Below, piece by piece: positions 31,780 to 42,595 of a DNA stretch of 64,000 nucleotides (position 1 is the first letter of the stretch; the number at the start of each line of letters is the position of its first letter). Origin of the DNA: Vulcanibacillus modesticaldus. Lineage in GTDB: Bacteria; Bacillota; Bacilli; Tepidibacillales; Tepidibacillaceae. The notes under the pieces are model-generated. The model was not told the DNA's origin and did no database searches. It worked only from the letters and a program-made list of their open reading frames with translations. The translations under genes were made by a program, and so were the position numbers. The stretch spans positions 80,527 through 144,526 of the forward strand of contig NZ_MIJF01000013.1 of the NCBI RefSeq assembly GCF_001730235.1. Reading direction: 5' to 3'.

Positions 31780-31807
31780 AAAAAGGCAAGCCAAAGCTTG
31801 CCTTTTT
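31780..31807 (-). terminator. terminator of rpmE
   Basis: AAAAAGGCAAGC and GCTTGCCTTTTT are exact complements around a 4-base loop, just after the rpmE stop. It is symmetrical, but only the minus-strand gene needs it. Confidence 0.93.
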
Positions 31808-31811
31808 AAAA

Positions 31812-32012
31812 TTACTTAAGGTTATATTTCTTCTTAAATCTATCGACACGGCCACCTGCATCAACAAATTTTTGCTTACCTGTAAAGAATGGATGACATT
31901 CAGAACAAATCTCAACCCTTAAGTTCTCCTTTACAGAACCAGTTTCAAAAGAATTACCACACGCACAAGTTACCGTAGTTAGCTTATAATTAGGATGAAT
32001 TCCTTCTTTCAT
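31812..32012 (-). CDS. rpmE: ribosomal protein L31 (zinc-binding type)
   Basis: Large-subunit protein forming a bridge between subunits, 66 residues. The zinc-ribbon cysteines are in TCACGNSF and CSECHPF, so this is the C+ form. Bacilli often switch to a cysteine-less paralogue under zinc limitation; none is seen here. ATG at 32012 with GAGGTG upstream; the longer frame to 32066 is not family-like. Confidence 0.96.
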   Translation of the reverse strand: MKEGIHPNYKLTTVTCACGNSFETGSVKENLRVEICSECHPFFTGKQKFVDAGGRVDRFKKKYNLK

Positions 32013-32123
32013 ATCTTTCACCTCTTTCTGCCCTGAATCATCTGCGAAACAGAGTTTTATCAACACAAAACGTATTATATCACGTTTTAATAATTTGTTT
32101 CAACTACAGTTTTTTGTAAAATC

Positions 32124-33398
32124 TTATCCTGTCATTTTTTTCTGCTTTTTACTTAATTCAGTTATTCTTTCCAATAACTCCTGATTAGTTTTGGTCTCTT
32201 TTAACAATTTTATGAACATTTCTGTAAAATCATTATGATCAGACAATAATTTTCTAATAGTCCATATTTTATCTATTTCCTGTTTTGTCAATAACAATTC
32301 TTCACGCCTTGTGCCAGATCTTTTAATATCAATCGCTGGAAAAATTCTTCTTTCGGCTAACCTACGATCTAGATGAAGTTCCATGTTTCCTGTTCCTTTA
32401 AACTCCTCATAAATAACATCATCCATCCGGGAACCTGTATCGATAAGAGCAGTTGCTAATATCGTTAAACTTCCACCTTCTTCAATATTTCGTGCCGCTC
32501 CAAAGAACCTCTTAGGTCGATGTAATGCTGCTGGATCAATCCCTCCCGAAAGCGTTCTTCCGCTTGGGGGAATTACCAGATTATATGCCCTTGCTAATCT
32601 AGTGATACTATCCAAAAGGATTATCACATCTTTTTTTGCTTCAACTAGTCTTTGAGCACGTTCTAAAACTAATTCTGCAACTTTAATATGATTTTCAGGT
32701 AATTCGTCAAAAGTTGAGCTGATTACTTCACCTTTTACAGATCTTTGCATATCTGTAACTTCTTCTGGTCGCTCATCAATAAGCAATATCAATAATTCAG
32801 CATCTGGAAAATTGGTACTAATTGAATTGGCTATTTCTTTAAGTAGTAATGTTTTTCCAGCCTTCGGTGGTGAAACGATTAGACCACGTTGTCCAAAGCC
32901 AACTGGTGCTAATAAATCGATTATCCTTGTTGCGATATTGGTTGGTGAGGTTTCTAAGACTAATTTTTTCTGAGGAAAAATAGGCGTTAGCGCCGGGAAA
33001 TGTAGTCTCTCTGCGGCTAGTTCGGGATCTTGACCATTAACAGCTTCCACATGTAAAAGACCAAAATATCTTTCATTTTCTTTTGGAGGACGAGCCTTTC
33101 CTGACACTAGATCCCCTGTTCTTAGATCAAACCTGCGTATTTGGGAAGCAGATATATAAATATCTTCGTCACTTGGTAGATAGTTGATCGGTCGTAAAAA
33201 GCCGTATCCATCTGGAATAATATCCAATACCCCTTCCATGAACATTAAGCCAGCACTTTCTGCTTTCGCTTTTAAAATTGAAAATATGAGTTCCTTTTTT
33301 TTCATTTTGCCATAATAAGGTATTTCAAATTGCCTTGCCAACTGATAAAGCTCAGTTAACTTTTTATTCTCTAACGTTGCTATAGTTAAATCATCCAT
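32124..33398 (-). CDS. rho: transcription termination factor Rho
   Basis: Hexameric RNA helicase that terminates transcripts. 424 residues: N-terminal helical domain, cold-shock-like RNA-binding domain (about 50-125; [26 protein letters not shown]), and the ATPase domain with Walker [14 protein letters not shown] and [16 protein letters not shown]. The ATG at 33398 gives [14 protein letters not shown], which matches the B. subtilis N-terminus. The frame upstream to 33437 has no good ribosome site. Confidence 0.97.
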   Translation of the reverse strand: MDDLTIATLENKKLTELYQLARQFEIPYYGKMKKKELIFSILKAKAESAGLMFMEGVLDIIPDGYGFLRPINYLPSDEDIYISASQIRRFDLRTGDLVSGKARPPKENERYFGLLHVEAVNGQDPELAAERLHFPALTPIFPQKKLVLETSPTNIATRIIDLLAPVGFGQRGLIVSPPKAGKTLLLKEIANSISTNFPDAELLILLIDERPEEVTDMQRSVKGEVISSTFDELPENHIKVAELVLERAQRLVEAKKDVIILLDSITRLARAYNLVIPPSGRTLSGGIDPAALHRPKRFFGAARNIEEGGSLTILATALIDTGSRMDDVIYEEFKGTGNMELHLDRRLAERRIFPAIDIKRSGTRREELLLTKQEIDKIWTIRKLLSDHNDFTEMFIKLLKETKTNQELLERITELSKKQKKMTG

Positions 33399-33503
33399 TA
33401 CCTTGACACCTACTTTAATCTTTTTAAAAATTGCCATTAATCCATTCTAAGCTTTTCTTAGGATTTTTATTCAAAAAAATTCATTATACATGTTTGGTTA
33501 TCA

Positions 33504-34466
33504 CTATTTAATTAACAAATTAGGCTTCTTCTCCAAGCGATGAGTGCCATCAATTACCCTTACAGTCCCACTTTTTGCACGCATGACTATTGACTGAGTG
33601 GTTGCTTGTGTCCCATGAAAACGGACACCTTTTAACAATTCTCCATCTGTCACTCCCGTAGCAGCAAAAATAGCGTCTTCCCCTTTTACTAGATCATCCA
33701 TTTTCAATACTTTATTAGGCTTAATCCCCATTTGCTCACAGCGTTTGATCTCTTCTTCGTTTTGTGGTAAAAGTTTGCCTTGAATTTCTCCACCCAAACA
33801 TTTTAAAGCCACTGCAGCCAAAACGCCTTCTGGGGCACCACCAGAACCAAACAATATATCTACACCAGTATCTTCAAAAGCAGTATTAATAGCAGCAGCT
33901 ACGTCACCATCACTTATCAACTTGATCCTAGCTCCAATTCTTCTAATCTCTTGAATCAATTTTTGATGGCGATCGCGATCTAAGACCACAGCAGTAACTT
34001 CTGAAATATCTTTATTTAGAGCTTCTGAAACAATTCGTAAATTTTCTTCAACACTGGCATTTATATCTATTTTGCCAGCAGCTTTTGGTCCAACTGCTAT
34101 TTTTTCCATATACATATCCGGAGCGTGTAAGAGGTTACCTTTATCTGCAATTGCAACAACTGCTAAAGCATTCCATAATCCCCTCGCTACAATATTTGTT
34201 CCTTCTATAGGATCAACAGCTACATCAACTTCTGGACCAGTACCTGTGCCAAGTTTTTCGCCTATATAAAGCATCGGAGCTTCATCCATTTCTCCTTCCC
34301 CAATTACAACTGTCCCCCGCATTGGCACTGTATCAAAAACCTTCCTCATTGCTGAAGTTCCTGCATCATCCACTTCATTTTTCAAACCTTTACCCATCCA
34401 TTTAGCAGCTGCTAAAGCGGCAGCTTCTGTTACACGCACTAGTTCGAGAGTTAGACTCCTCTCCAT
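33504..34466 (-). CDS. glpX: fructose-1,6-bisphosphatase class II
   Basis: Gluconeogenic phosphatase, GlpX family, 320 residues. The metal-binding signature is [17 protein letters not shown], followed by [11 protein letters not shown], and the substrate loop is [15 protein letters not shown]. The ATG at 34466 follows AGGTGGG; a GTG four codons earlier overlaps that ribosome site. It sits between murA and rho, as in B. subtilis. Confidence 0.96.
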   Translation of the reverse strand: MERSLTLELVRVTEAAALAAAKWMGKGLKNEVDDAGTSAMRKVFDTVPMRGTVVIGEGEMDEAPMLYIGEKLGTGTGPEVDVAVDPIEGTNIVARGLWNALAVVAIADKGNLLHAPDMYMEKIAVGPKAAGKIDINASVEENLRIVSEALNKDISEVTAVVLDRDRHQKLIQEIRRIGARIKLISDGDVAAAINTAFEDTGVDILFGSGGAPEGVLAAVALKCLGGEIQGKLLPQNEEEIKRCEQMGIKPNKVLKMDDLVKGEDAIFAATGVTDGELLKGVRFHGTQATTQSIVMRAKSGTVRVIDGTHRLEKKPNLLIK

Positions 34467-34524
34467 TTTAACACCCACCTTTACCCTTTATCTACTTAAT
34501 TAATTTATTTCCCCAAATCGCGGC

Positions 34525-35784
34525 TCATTCCTCCTCGATTACTCTCCAAATCTTTGCACCTAAAGAGACTAGCTTTTCTTCTAAATTTTCGTATCCCCTA
34601 TCGATGTGATGAATATCTCTAATTTCTGTTATCCCATCAGCTATAAGGGCAGCAGTCACTAAAGCTGCTCCTGCTCTTAGATCGGTAGCTTTGACCGTTG
34701 CACCTTGAAGTTCTGTTGGGCCATCAAAAATAGCAGTTCTACCTTCTACTTTTGCTGTTGCCCCCATTCTTCTTAGCTCATCAATATGTCTAAATCGCGA
34801 TGAAAAAATTGTCTCCGTAATTACACTAGTACCTTTAGCTTTAGTCATTAATACACTAAAAGGTTGTTGCAAATCTGTTGGAAAGCCGGGATATGGAAGG
34901 GTCTTTACATCAACAGGTTTATAAAAGGATTGCCCCAAAACACGGATAGAATCTTCCTTTTCCTCTACTATAGCTCCTAGTTCCCTAAGTTTTGCGGTTA
35001 ATGATTCCAAATGTTTGGGAATTACGTTGTCTACAGTAACATCCCCATCTGTTGCTGCCGCAATGATCATGTATGTTCCTGCTTCAATCCGGTCCGGAAT
35101 AATTGAATGACGACATTCCTTCAATCTGTCTGTACCTTGAATTTTGATAATGTCTGTCCCCACTCCTGTAATCTTGACACCCATTGAATTAAGAAGAGTT
35201 GCTACATCAACAATTTCTGGTTCTTTTGCAGCATTTTCAATAATTGTTTGTCCTTTAGCTCTAGCAGCTGCTAACATGATATTAATGGTTGCACCTACAC
35301 TTATTGTGTCTAAGTAGATTCGATTTCCTACCAAAGTCTTTGCCTTTAAATGGAGTGCTCCTGATTCATTTGTGACTTCCGCTCCAAGGGTTTTAAATCC
35401 TTTAACATGTTGATCAATTGGCCGAGAACCTAGGTTACATCCTCCTGGCAAGCCGATTTGCGCTTCTCCAAATTTCCCCAATAATGCACCCATCAAATAG
35501 TAAGATGCTCTTAGTTCCTTAACTCTTCCATTTAACATTGGTTTAGGTTCCATATTTTTGGGGTCAATAACCATGGTACCATCATGATGCTCTATCTCCG
35601 CGCCTAAGTATTGCAATATTTCAGCAAGCATATAAACGTCTTTTATATCAGGAAGATTCTCAATAACCACCTTCTCGTCAGATAAAATCGCTGCAGGAAT
35701 TAAAGCAACTGCACTATTTTTAGCACCACTAATTGTGACTCTTCCTGACAGATGCTCCCCGCCCCTTATCATCAATTTTTCCAA
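34525..35784 (-). CDS. murA: UDP-N-acetylglucosamine 1-carboxyvinyltransferase
   Basis: First committed step of peptidoglycan synthesis: transfers enolpyruvate from PEP to UDP-GlcNAc. 419 residues. K22 and N23 in SGAKNSAV and the catalytic cysteine C116 in [13 protein letters not shown] (the fosfomycin target) are present. A TTG at 35784 with GGAGG at 7-base spacing gives MEKLMIRGG, which matches the family; the TTG at 35799 overlaps the ribosome site. Bacilli often have two MurA paralogues; this position corresponds to the one beside tal and fba. Confidence 0.96.
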   Translation of the reverse strand: MEKLMIRGGEHLSGRVTISGAKNSAVALIPAAILSDEKVVIENLPDIKDVYMLAEILQYLGAEIEHHDGTMVIDPKNMEPKPMLNGRVKELRASYYLMGALLGKFGEAQIGLPGGCNLGSRPIDQHVKGFKTLGAEVTNESGALHLKAKTLVGNRIYLDTISVGATINIMLAAARAKGQTIIENAAKEPEIVDVATLLNSMGVKITGVGTDIIKIQGTDRLKECRHSIIPDRIEAGTYMIIAAATDGDVTVDNVIPKHLESLTAKLRELGAIVEEKEDSIRVLGQSFYKPVDVKTLPYPGFPTDLQQPFSVLMTKAKGTSVITETIFSSRFRHIDELRRMGATAKVEGRTAIFDGPTELQGATVKATDLRAGAALVTAALIADGITEIRDIHHIDRGYENLEEKLVSLGAKIWRVIEEE

Positions 35785-35805
35785 AGATGAATCCTCCAAT
35801 CTGCT

Positions 35806-35838
35806 AAAAAAGCACTCTCCATAGGAAAGTGCTTTTTA
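35806..35838 (-). terminator. terminator after tal
   Basis: AAAAAGCACT...CC pairs with GG...AGTGCTTTTT around a short loop, with T-run on both sides. It lies 4 bases after the tal stop and before murA. Confidence 0.9.
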
Positions 35839-35841
35839 AAT

Positions 35842-36486
35842 TTATGATTGAGTCTTTTCCCAATCAGCAAGGAATTTTTCAATGCCGATGTCAGTCAAAG
35901 GATGCTTTACCATTTGTTTAAGCACCTTATATGGAATAGTGGCAATATCAGAACCAACTTTAGCAGCTTTAGTTACATGTAAAGGGTTTCTGATACTTGC
36001 TGCTATTATTTCTGTCTCAATGCCGTGATAGGCAAAAATCTGATGAATCTCATCAATCAACGCAATTCCATCATGTCCAATATCATCTAATCTACCAACG
36101 AAAGGTGATACATATGTAGCTCCTGCTCTAGCAGCCATCAACGCTTGATTAGCTGAAAAAACAAGGGTTACATTAGTTTTGATTCCTTTCTTACTCAAGT
36201 AGGAAACTGCTTTTAGTCCTTCTAAAGTCATCGGGATTTTTATAACTATGTTATCGGATATCTTAACAAGCTCTTTTGCTTCCTCGATCATCTTCTCTGC
36301 TTCTAAGCCTATTACTTCAGCACTGATAGGACCATCAACAATTTCATCAATCTCTTTTATTACATCTTCTAGCTTTCTACCCTCTTTTGCAATAAGTGAA
36401 GGATTGGTAGTTACCCCAGATAGAATCCCCCATTTAGCTGCTTCACGTATTTCTTCAACATTGGCTGTATCAATAAAAAATTTCAT
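35842..36486 (-). CDS. tal: transaldolase / fructose-6-phosphate aldolase family protein
   Basis: Small transaldolase (TalC/FSA type), 214 residues. The Schiff-base lysine is in [15 protein letters not shown], and [14 protein letters not shown] and [15 protein letters not shown] are family signatures. In bacilli (YwjH) this enzyme serves the pentose phosphate pathway. ATG at 36486 with GGGAGG upstream; a TTG two codons earlier is not needed. It starts 15 bases after fba ends. Confidence 0.94.
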   Translation of the reverse strand: MKFFIDTANVEEIREAAKWGILSGVTTNPSLIAKEGRKLEDVIKEIDEIVDGPISAEVIGLEAEKMIEEAKELVKISDNIVIKIPMTLEGLKAVSYLSKKGIKTNVTLVFSANQALMAARAGATYVSPFVGRLDDIGHDGIALIDEIHQIFAYHGIETEIIAASIRNPLHVTKAAKVGSDIATIPYKVLKQMVKHPLTDIGIEKFLADWEKTQS

Positions 36487-36500
36487 TGCCAAGGCCTCCC

Positions 36501-37355
36501 TTAAGCTTTACCATTGCTTCCAAATAGACGAATCTTATCTCTTACAACTTCCTTGATCGCTTCACGAGCTGGTCCTAAATATTTTCTTGGGTCATAAACT
36601 TTGCTATCATTAGCAAAAATCTCTCTGATTTTTTCAGTCATTGCAATTTGATTTTCTGTATTTACATTGATTTTTCCAATTCCATAACTGATAGCTTTTT
36701 TAATCGTTTCATCTGGGATGCCTGAACCACCGTGTAGTACTAATGGAATATCGATTTCTTTACTTACAGCATCAATTATATCAAAACGAATCTTTGGTTC
36801 TCCTTTATATACACCATGTGCACTACCTACAGCAATTGCTAAAGCATCTACGTTTGTTTCTTTATAGAACTGGACAGCTTCAACTGGGTTCGCTAGAAGT
36901 GCATCTTCTTCTGCAACAGAAACATCATCTTCAGTTCCTCCAATGGTTCCTAATTCTCCTTCTACAGAAACCCCCATTGCATGTGCAGCTTCAACCACTT
37001 TTTTCGTTAACTTCACATTCTCTTCATATGAGTAGTGGGAACCATCAAACATAACTGAAGAAAATCCTGCACCGATTAGTTTCATAGCTACTTCAAAGCT
37101 ACTTCCATGATCTAAATGTAACGCTATTGGAATATCAGCTTTTTCTGCTGCAGCTTTTGCCATTGCTACAGTATACTCCAATCCCATATATCTTAGCGCA
37201 CCTTCACTAACTCCTAAGATAACAGGAGAATTTTCTTCTACTGCAGCCTCTACGATAGCTTGAGTAAATTCAAGATTATTCATATTAAATTGACCAACAG
37301 CATACTTACCTTCTTTTGCTTTTTTCAACATTTCTGTCATTGAAACTAATGGCAT
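36501..37355 (-). CDS. fba: class II fructose-bisphosphate aldolase
   Basis: Zinc-dependent glycolytic/gluconeogenic aldolase, 284 residues. Zinc ligands lie in LHLDHGSSF, in AVGSAHGVY and in VLHGGSGIP; the catalytic base is the aspartate of [19 protein letters not shown] is the class IIA/B loop. ATG start. Adjacent to tal and glpX, so three sugar-phosphate enzymes lie within 4 kb. Confidence 0.96.
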   Translation of the reverse strand: MPLVSMTEMLKKAKEGKYAVGQFNMNNLEFTQAIVEAAVEENSPVILGVSEGALRYMGLEYTVAMAKAAAEKADIPIALHLDHGSSFEVAMKLIGAGFSSVMFDGSHYSYEENVKLTKKVVEAAHAMGVSVEGELGTIGGTEDDVSVAEEDALLANPVEAVQFYKETNVDALAIAVGSAHGVYKGEPKIRFDIIDAVSKEIDIPLVLHGGSGIPDETIKKAISYGIGKINVNTENQIAMTEKIREIFANDSKVYDPRKYLGPAREAIKEVVRDKIRLFGSNGKA

Positions 37356-37477
37356 AAAAACAGTCTCCTTTCAAAACAGTTGATTATGTACGATCTTGAT
37401 TAATCTCTAACCTATGGTCAGACATATTTAGTATTATAAATTATTAGTAAAACAATACAATACGATATCTGATTATA

Positions 37478-37921
37478 TCAAATTTTTGTCATTATTTCAT
37501 CTGCATTCTTTTCTCCGTTCGCCTTTTGCTGTTCTGAATCATTAAACAGAGCATCATAAACAGCCTGTCTAATATGGTCAATATCAAATGGCTTACTAAA
37601 ATATGTAACGATGCCACATTGAATTGCTTCTTCAAGAAGATCCAATTCTCCGTAGGCAGTCATCATGATTATCTTCAAGTCATTTTTTATCTTTTTAATA
37701 TGTTTTAAGATTTCCAGCCCGTCCATACCAGGAATCTTCATATCTAACAGTACAACATCTGGAGATTCTTTTCGAACGATTATGATAGCTTCTTTACCGT
37801 TAGCAGCTTGGAATGTTTGATATCCTTCTTTATTAAAAACTTCTGTTAATAGTAATCTAATCCCGTACTGATCGTCAACAATTAGAATTTTTTTATTTTT
37901 TATCGCTTCCTGAGACAACAT
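37478..37921 (-). CDS. spo0F: sporulation phosphorelay response regulator Spo0F
   Basis: Single-domain receiver passing phosphate from sporulation kinases to Spo0B. 147 residues. The acidic pocket is D16/D17, the phosphoacceptor is D60 in [12 protein letters not shown], the switch threonine is T88 and the lysine is in YFSKPFD. B. subtilis Spo0F is 124 residues; this one has about 6 extra N-terminal residues and a charged C-terminal tail of about 20 ([14 protein letters not shown]). ATG at 37921 with AGGAGG. A sigma-H-type promoter is visible upstream. Confidence 0.93.
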   Translation of the reverse strand: MLSQEAIKNKKILIVDDQYGIRLLLTEVFNKEGYQTFQAANGKEAIIIVRKESPDVVLLDMKIPGMDGLEILKHIKKIKNDLKIIMMTAYGELDLLEEAIQCGIVTYFSKPFDIDHIRQAVYDALFNDSEQQKANGEKNADEIMTKI

Positions 37922-37972
37922 TGACACCTCCTTCTATCATTTTTTGTCATTCTATGGTATTTGTTAAAAAAA

Positions 37973-38002
37973 TGATTCGTCAAATAGGTTATTATTTCCT
38001 GC
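37973..38002 (-). promoter_or_regulatory. sigma-H promoter of spo0F with an overlapping 0A box
   Basis: Reading leftward: GCAGGAAAT (38002-37994), 12 bases, then GACGAAT (37981-37975). This fits the sigma-H pattern RnAGGAwWW-N11-12-RnnGAAT. The -10 also contains TGACGAA, a full match to the Spo0A box core TGNCGAA (37982-37976). B. subtilis spo0F is known to be transcribed by sigma-H and controlled by Spo0A. The predicted start is about 46 bases before the spo0F ATG. Confidence 0.75.
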
Positions 38003-38025
38003 TTTTTTTTGGATATGTTTTGCAA

Positions 38026-38061
38026 TTAAAAAAGCTGTCGACAAGTTAATAGTCAACAGCT
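38026..38061 (-). terminator. terminator of pyrG
   Basis: AGCTGTcGAC (38033-38042) pairs with GTCaACAGCT (38052-38061); TTTTTT follows on the minus strand. It is 12 bases after the pyrG stop and just above the spo0F promoter. Confidence 0.9.
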
Positions 38062-38073
38062 GAAGTTATTATT

Positions 38074-39684
<1,611 letters not shown>

Positions 39685-39749
39685 TCATTCCCCCTCTTTT
39701 GCTCGTTATAAAGTCTGTAATGTCACTGCTTAATGCTAATAATTTTCCC

Positions 39750-39839
39750 TTAAAAACAAAAAAACAAAAGTGACTCCCCAAAAAAAGGGGCACTTTTGTT
39801 TTATTTAACAATATTTTAACGTTCATAAATCTAAAGCCC
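39750..39839 (-). promoter_or_regulatory. pyrG leader attenuator (CTP-sensitive, GGGC start)
   Basis: The predicted transcript begins GGGCUUU at 39839. From about +38 a terminator forms: AAAACAAAAGTGCCCC (39802-39787), a T7 loop, GGGGAGTCACTTTTGTTTT (39779-39761), then a T-rich tail. In B. subtilis pyrG, low CTP makes RNA polymerase add extra G residues at such a GGGC start; the poly-G pairs with the C/U-rich 5' arm and prevents termination. Start sequence, promoter and C4-U7 target all fit that known mechanism. Confidence 0.8.
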
Positions 39840-39846
39840 ATACAGT

Positions 39847-39875
39847 AGTTTACAAGCAAGTAATGCTAATGTCAA
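39847..39875 (-). promoter_or_regulatory. sigma-A promoter of pyrG
   Basis: TTGACA (39875-39870), an exact 17-base spacer, TAAACT (39852-39847), then 7 bases to the GGGC start at 39839. It lies immediately after the end of rpoE. Confidence 0.82.
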
Positions 39876-39883
39876 GATTTATC

Positions 39884-40345
39884 TTAAATATCTTCCTCTT
39901 GATCTTCGATATCACTTTCTTCAAAATCTTCATCTAAATCTTCATCATAATAATCAACTTCTTCAACATCTTCGTCAACGAATGGTTCTTCAGCTTCAAC
40001 AACTGTGGTTTCTTCATCATCTAATACTAAATCATCCAAATCATCAGTATCATCATCACGGACAAAGTGGATTGCTTCTGCTTTATCTAGAGGATACCAA
40101 CTCTTTAATCCCCACTCATTATCTCCTAAATGAACAAATCTACCATCAATATTGATTTCTGTATATAATTGTGACAGTTTATCTAGCATTTCTTCTTGGT
40201 CTATGCCCTTGATTTCTGAAATTTCTTTCGCTAGATCATTAAAGTAAAAAGTTTTTCTAGTTTGCTTAAGAATTTCATAAGCAATATCAATGGAAGGTAA
40301 TTCACTAACTCTTTTGTCATCAAATACGTAGTTAATTTTGCTCAT
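39884..40345 (-). CDS. rpoE: RNA polymerase delta subunit
   Basis: Firmicute-specific RNA polymerase subunit that speeds recycling and affects start-site selectivity. 153 residues: folded N-terminal HARE-HTH domain (about 10-90; SIDIAYEILKQTRKTFYFNDL) and a highly acidic disordered tail (about 95-153, mostly Asp/Glu), the delta hallmark. ATG at 40345 with AGGTG upstream; an earlier GTG overlaps the ribosome site. The rpoE-pyrG order is conserved in Bacillus. Confidence 0.95.
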   Translation of the reverse strand: MSKINYVFDDKRVSELPSIDIAYEILKQTRKTFYFNDLAKEISEIKGIDQEEMLDKLSQLYTEINIDGRFVHLGDNEWGLKSWYPLDKAEAIHFVRDDDTDDLDDLVLDDEETTVVEAEEPFVDEDVEEVDYYDEDLDEDFEESDIEDQEEDI

Positions 40346-40496
40346 GTTTAGACACACCTTTCTCTATGCGCTCAGAAAGAATAATCATATTATATATAAC
40401 AATTGAACACTATACAATAATGCTGTGAAATGCATTAATCTGTTTTTTCTAGCAATGAATATTTTAACGAAATTTTTACAGATGTCAAATGAAACA

Positions 40497-41438
40497 TTAC
40501 GAAGTGATTATATCATCAAAAATTCTACCCGCTATCTGTGTCGGAGCTAATTCCTTTTTGAGCATAGCTTCTTTCAGTGAGGTATAATCATTGGTCTTGG
40601 TGTATTTATTCACCTTATCTTGAAATATATCATGGAGAATTAGAAATAATTCTCTCTCTGCATTTTGGTACCGTTTTTTTTCTAAGATCCCGGTCTTTCT
40701 GATGTGTTCTAAATGTGCTAATATCTTCTTCCACAATAAATCAATACCCTTTTTCTCGATGCTTATTGTTTTGATAATCGGTGGTTTCCATCCATAATTT
40801 TGTTTTGAAGTATCAATTAACATTTTGAGTTCATTTAATAATTTTTCCGTTCCTAATAAATCACTTTTATTTATCACAAAAATATCTGCTATTTCCATAA
40901 TACCAGCTTTAAAAGCTTGAACACTATCACCTGAACCCGGATTGAGAACAACAGTTATCGAGTCTGCAATATTTATAATATCTAATTCGGATTGACCAAC
41001 ACCAACGGTTTCAACGATGATTATATCTTTCCCCATCGCATCTAATATCTTGATAGTTTCATTTGTTGCCCTCGATAATCCACCTAGCGTACCCCTATTA
41101 CCCATACTTCTGATGAAAACTTCAGGGTCATTAGCATGTCTTTGCATTCTGACCCGATCTCCCAAGAGAGCTCCACCAGAAAAAGGGCTACTTGGGTCAA
41201 CTGCTATCACACCAACAGATAAGCCATTTTTCCGAATTTCTTGGATTAAACCATCGACTAATGTACTTTTACCTGCCCCTGGTGATCCCGTAATTCCAAT
41301 AACCTTTGCTTTTCCGGTATGTTGATAGATAAGATTGAGCAATTGATTCTTTTCTCGTGAATTATTTTCAACAATCGAGATCGCTTTAGCAGCACTTCTC
41401 TTATCTCCTTGAAGCAGCTTTTTTACTAGAATTTCCAA
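40497..41438 (-). CDS. meaB: methylmalonyl-CoA mutase-associated GTPase MeaB (ArgK family)
   Basis: G3E-family GTPase that guards and reactivates B12-dependent acyl-CoA mutases. 313 residues counted from a TTG at 41438. Walker A GSPGAGKSTLVDG begins at G51, Walker B is IIIVETVGVGQSELDI, and the base-recognition motif is NKSD. An ATG at 41453 has no ribosome site; the TTG has GGGTG upstream, so the start is uncertain by five codons. The partner mutase genes are not in this window. Confidence 0.93.
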   Translation of the reverse strand: MEILVKKLLQGDKRSAAKAISIVENNSREKNQLLNLIYQHTGKAKVIGITGSPGAGKSTLVDGLIQEIRKNGLSVGVIAVDPSSPFSGGALLGDRVRMQRHANDPEVFIRSMGNRGTLGGLSRATNETIKILDAMGKDIIIVETVGVGQSELDIINIADSITVVLNPGSGDSVQAFKAGIMEIADIFVINKSDLLGTEKLLNELKMLIDTSKQNYGWKPPIIKTISIEKKGIDLLWKKILAHLEHIRKTGILEKKRYQNAERELFLILHDIFQDKVNKYTKTNDYTSLKEAMLKKELAPTQIAGRIFDDIITS

Positions 41439-41496
41439 GGTTAACACCCACATTCGCTTAATAATTGGCTTCTAGCTGTAGGTCATTATATACTCC

Positions 41497-41823
41497 CTAA
41501 TTCTGATTATTTTCTGTAATTTGATCGGTATCTTTTTTGGAAGCAATTTCTTGGTTGGTAACCTTTAATTGCTCAAGTTCTTCCTTTAACTTTGCCTTTT
41601 CCTTTTCTAGGGCTTTAATCTTCTTAATCATTTTAATTTGGTTCATTGATGAAATAATTACCATGAAAATTGCGCCAACTAAAATCGAAAATATTATTAC
41701 GAAAATCAATTTAATTTCAGCTTCATAAAAGAAAAAATCAATTGTCACTGGTTGAATATTCATTACTGCAAATGTCACGATTAAAAGCGTAAAAATTAGT
41801 AAAAAAATTACCCTCGCTTGCAT
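41497..41823 (-). CDS. LapA-domain membrane protein
   Basis: Small protein of 108 residues with two membrane helices (about 5-24 and 40-60) followed by a charged coiled coil (about 65-95). This is the DUF1049/LapA architecture, related to lipopolysaccharide assembly protein A in Gram-negatives; its role in Firmicutes is unknown. MNIQPVTIDFFFYEAEIKL between the helices is characteristic. It lies between meaB and a small XapX gene. Confidence 0.8.
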   Translation of the reverse strand: MQARVIFLLIFTLLIVTFAVMNIQPVTIDFFFYEAEIKLIFVIIFSILVGAIFMVIISSMNQIKMIKKIKALEKEKAKLKEELEQLKVTNQEIASKKDTDQITENNQN

Positions 41824-41920
41824 ATTATCACATCCTTCAATATTTATTTCTCCATTAATAAAATTTATCCTTTTTTTCTATATTTAAGTTATAACAAAAA
41901 TGTTACGCACTTTTGGGAGT

Positions 41921-41966
41921 AAAAAAACACGACCATCAAGTCGTTTTGACTCTCAAGCCGTGTTTT
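41921..41966 (-). terminator. probable terminator after the XapX gene
   Basis: AAAACACG (41924-41931) pairs with CGTGTTTT (41959-41966), with an imperfect inner stem and a T7 run on the minus strand. It is 20 bases past the XapX stop and before the LapA-like gene. Confidence 0.65.
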
Positions 41967-41986
41967 AGTCATTTATCTTTGATATT

Positions 41987-42142
41987 TTAGAAAAATAACT
42001 TATAAATTTGGAAACCTAGATATACACCAAATACTCCCATAACTCCGGATAACGCTGGTGGAGCTGGAATTGGTAATCTTAATAAACCGAATAGAAATCC
42101 TACGATTCCTCCGCTTAATGTTGCCATTATAATATCTTTCAT
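41987..42142 (-). CDS. XapX-domain small membrane protein
   Basis: 51-codon gene too small for usual cutoffs. The product has two short hydrophobic segments flanking LPIPAPPALSGVMGVFGVYL, the PxPAPP...GVxGxxG pattern of the XapX (DUF1427) family. Members were named for proximity to xanthosine genes in E. coli; function is unknown. ATG with GAGGGTGAAAAG upstream, and it begins 13 bases after ywiB, so it is probably co-transcribed. Coding status is supported by ribosome site and family match. Confidence 0.8.
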   Translation of the reverse strand: MKDIIMATLSGGIVGFLFGLLRLPIPAPPALSGVMGVFGVYLGFQIYKLFF

Positions 42143-42155
42143 TTCTTTTCACCCT

Positions 42156-42590
42156 CTATTCTAAGTAGTCAATTTCTAGCTGATATCTTCCTATAAATTG
42201 GTTATTAGCTTTCATCTCGTATTCCAAGAGAATTTCCCCACCTGTAGTAGCCTTATTTTGAAAAGATAGTTTTTGTGTATAAACTTCTATTTCCATCTTC
42301 CCGTAGGGACTACGGTAATGGCTCCTATGTTGATAACCCTCCCGGAATACTTGATTCATGGTAATATCACCTTGTCGAATAATCGATAACTCTAATGGTA
42401 ACCCAAACTTATTCCATTTTACAATAGTCCAAGTTTTACCAAATTGTTGTTCAGAGTTTTCTTGATATCTTAGATAATATGCAGAGTTTTTTTCGAATAT
42501 AGTTCCCGTATATTTTTCGTTTATAGTCTCTTTTTCCCCATTATCATAGACGATCTTTGATTTAATCCTAATATTTACTTTTGTAGACAT
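42156..42590 (-). CDS. DUF1934 family protein (YwiB-like)
   Basis: Beta-barrel (lipocalin/calycin-like) protein of 144 residues, family DUF1934, which includes B. subtilis YwiB. Typical stretches are GKTWTIVKWNKFGLPLELSIIRQGD and the alternating strands to the C-terminal YQLEIDYLE. Function is unknown. ATG at 42590 with GGAG upstream; a GTG at 42599 overlaps the speB stop. In B. subtilis the neighbour is argS; here argS is absent from the visible region. Confidence 0.82.
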   Translation of the reverse strand: MSTKVNIRIKSKIVYDNGEKETINEKYTGTIFEKNSAYYLRYQENSEQQFGKTWTIVKWNKFGLPLELSIIRQGDITMNQVFREGYQHRSHYRSPYGKMEIEVYTQKLSFQNKATTGGEILLEYEMKANNQFIGRYQLEIDYLE

Positions 42591-42595
42591 ATTAT

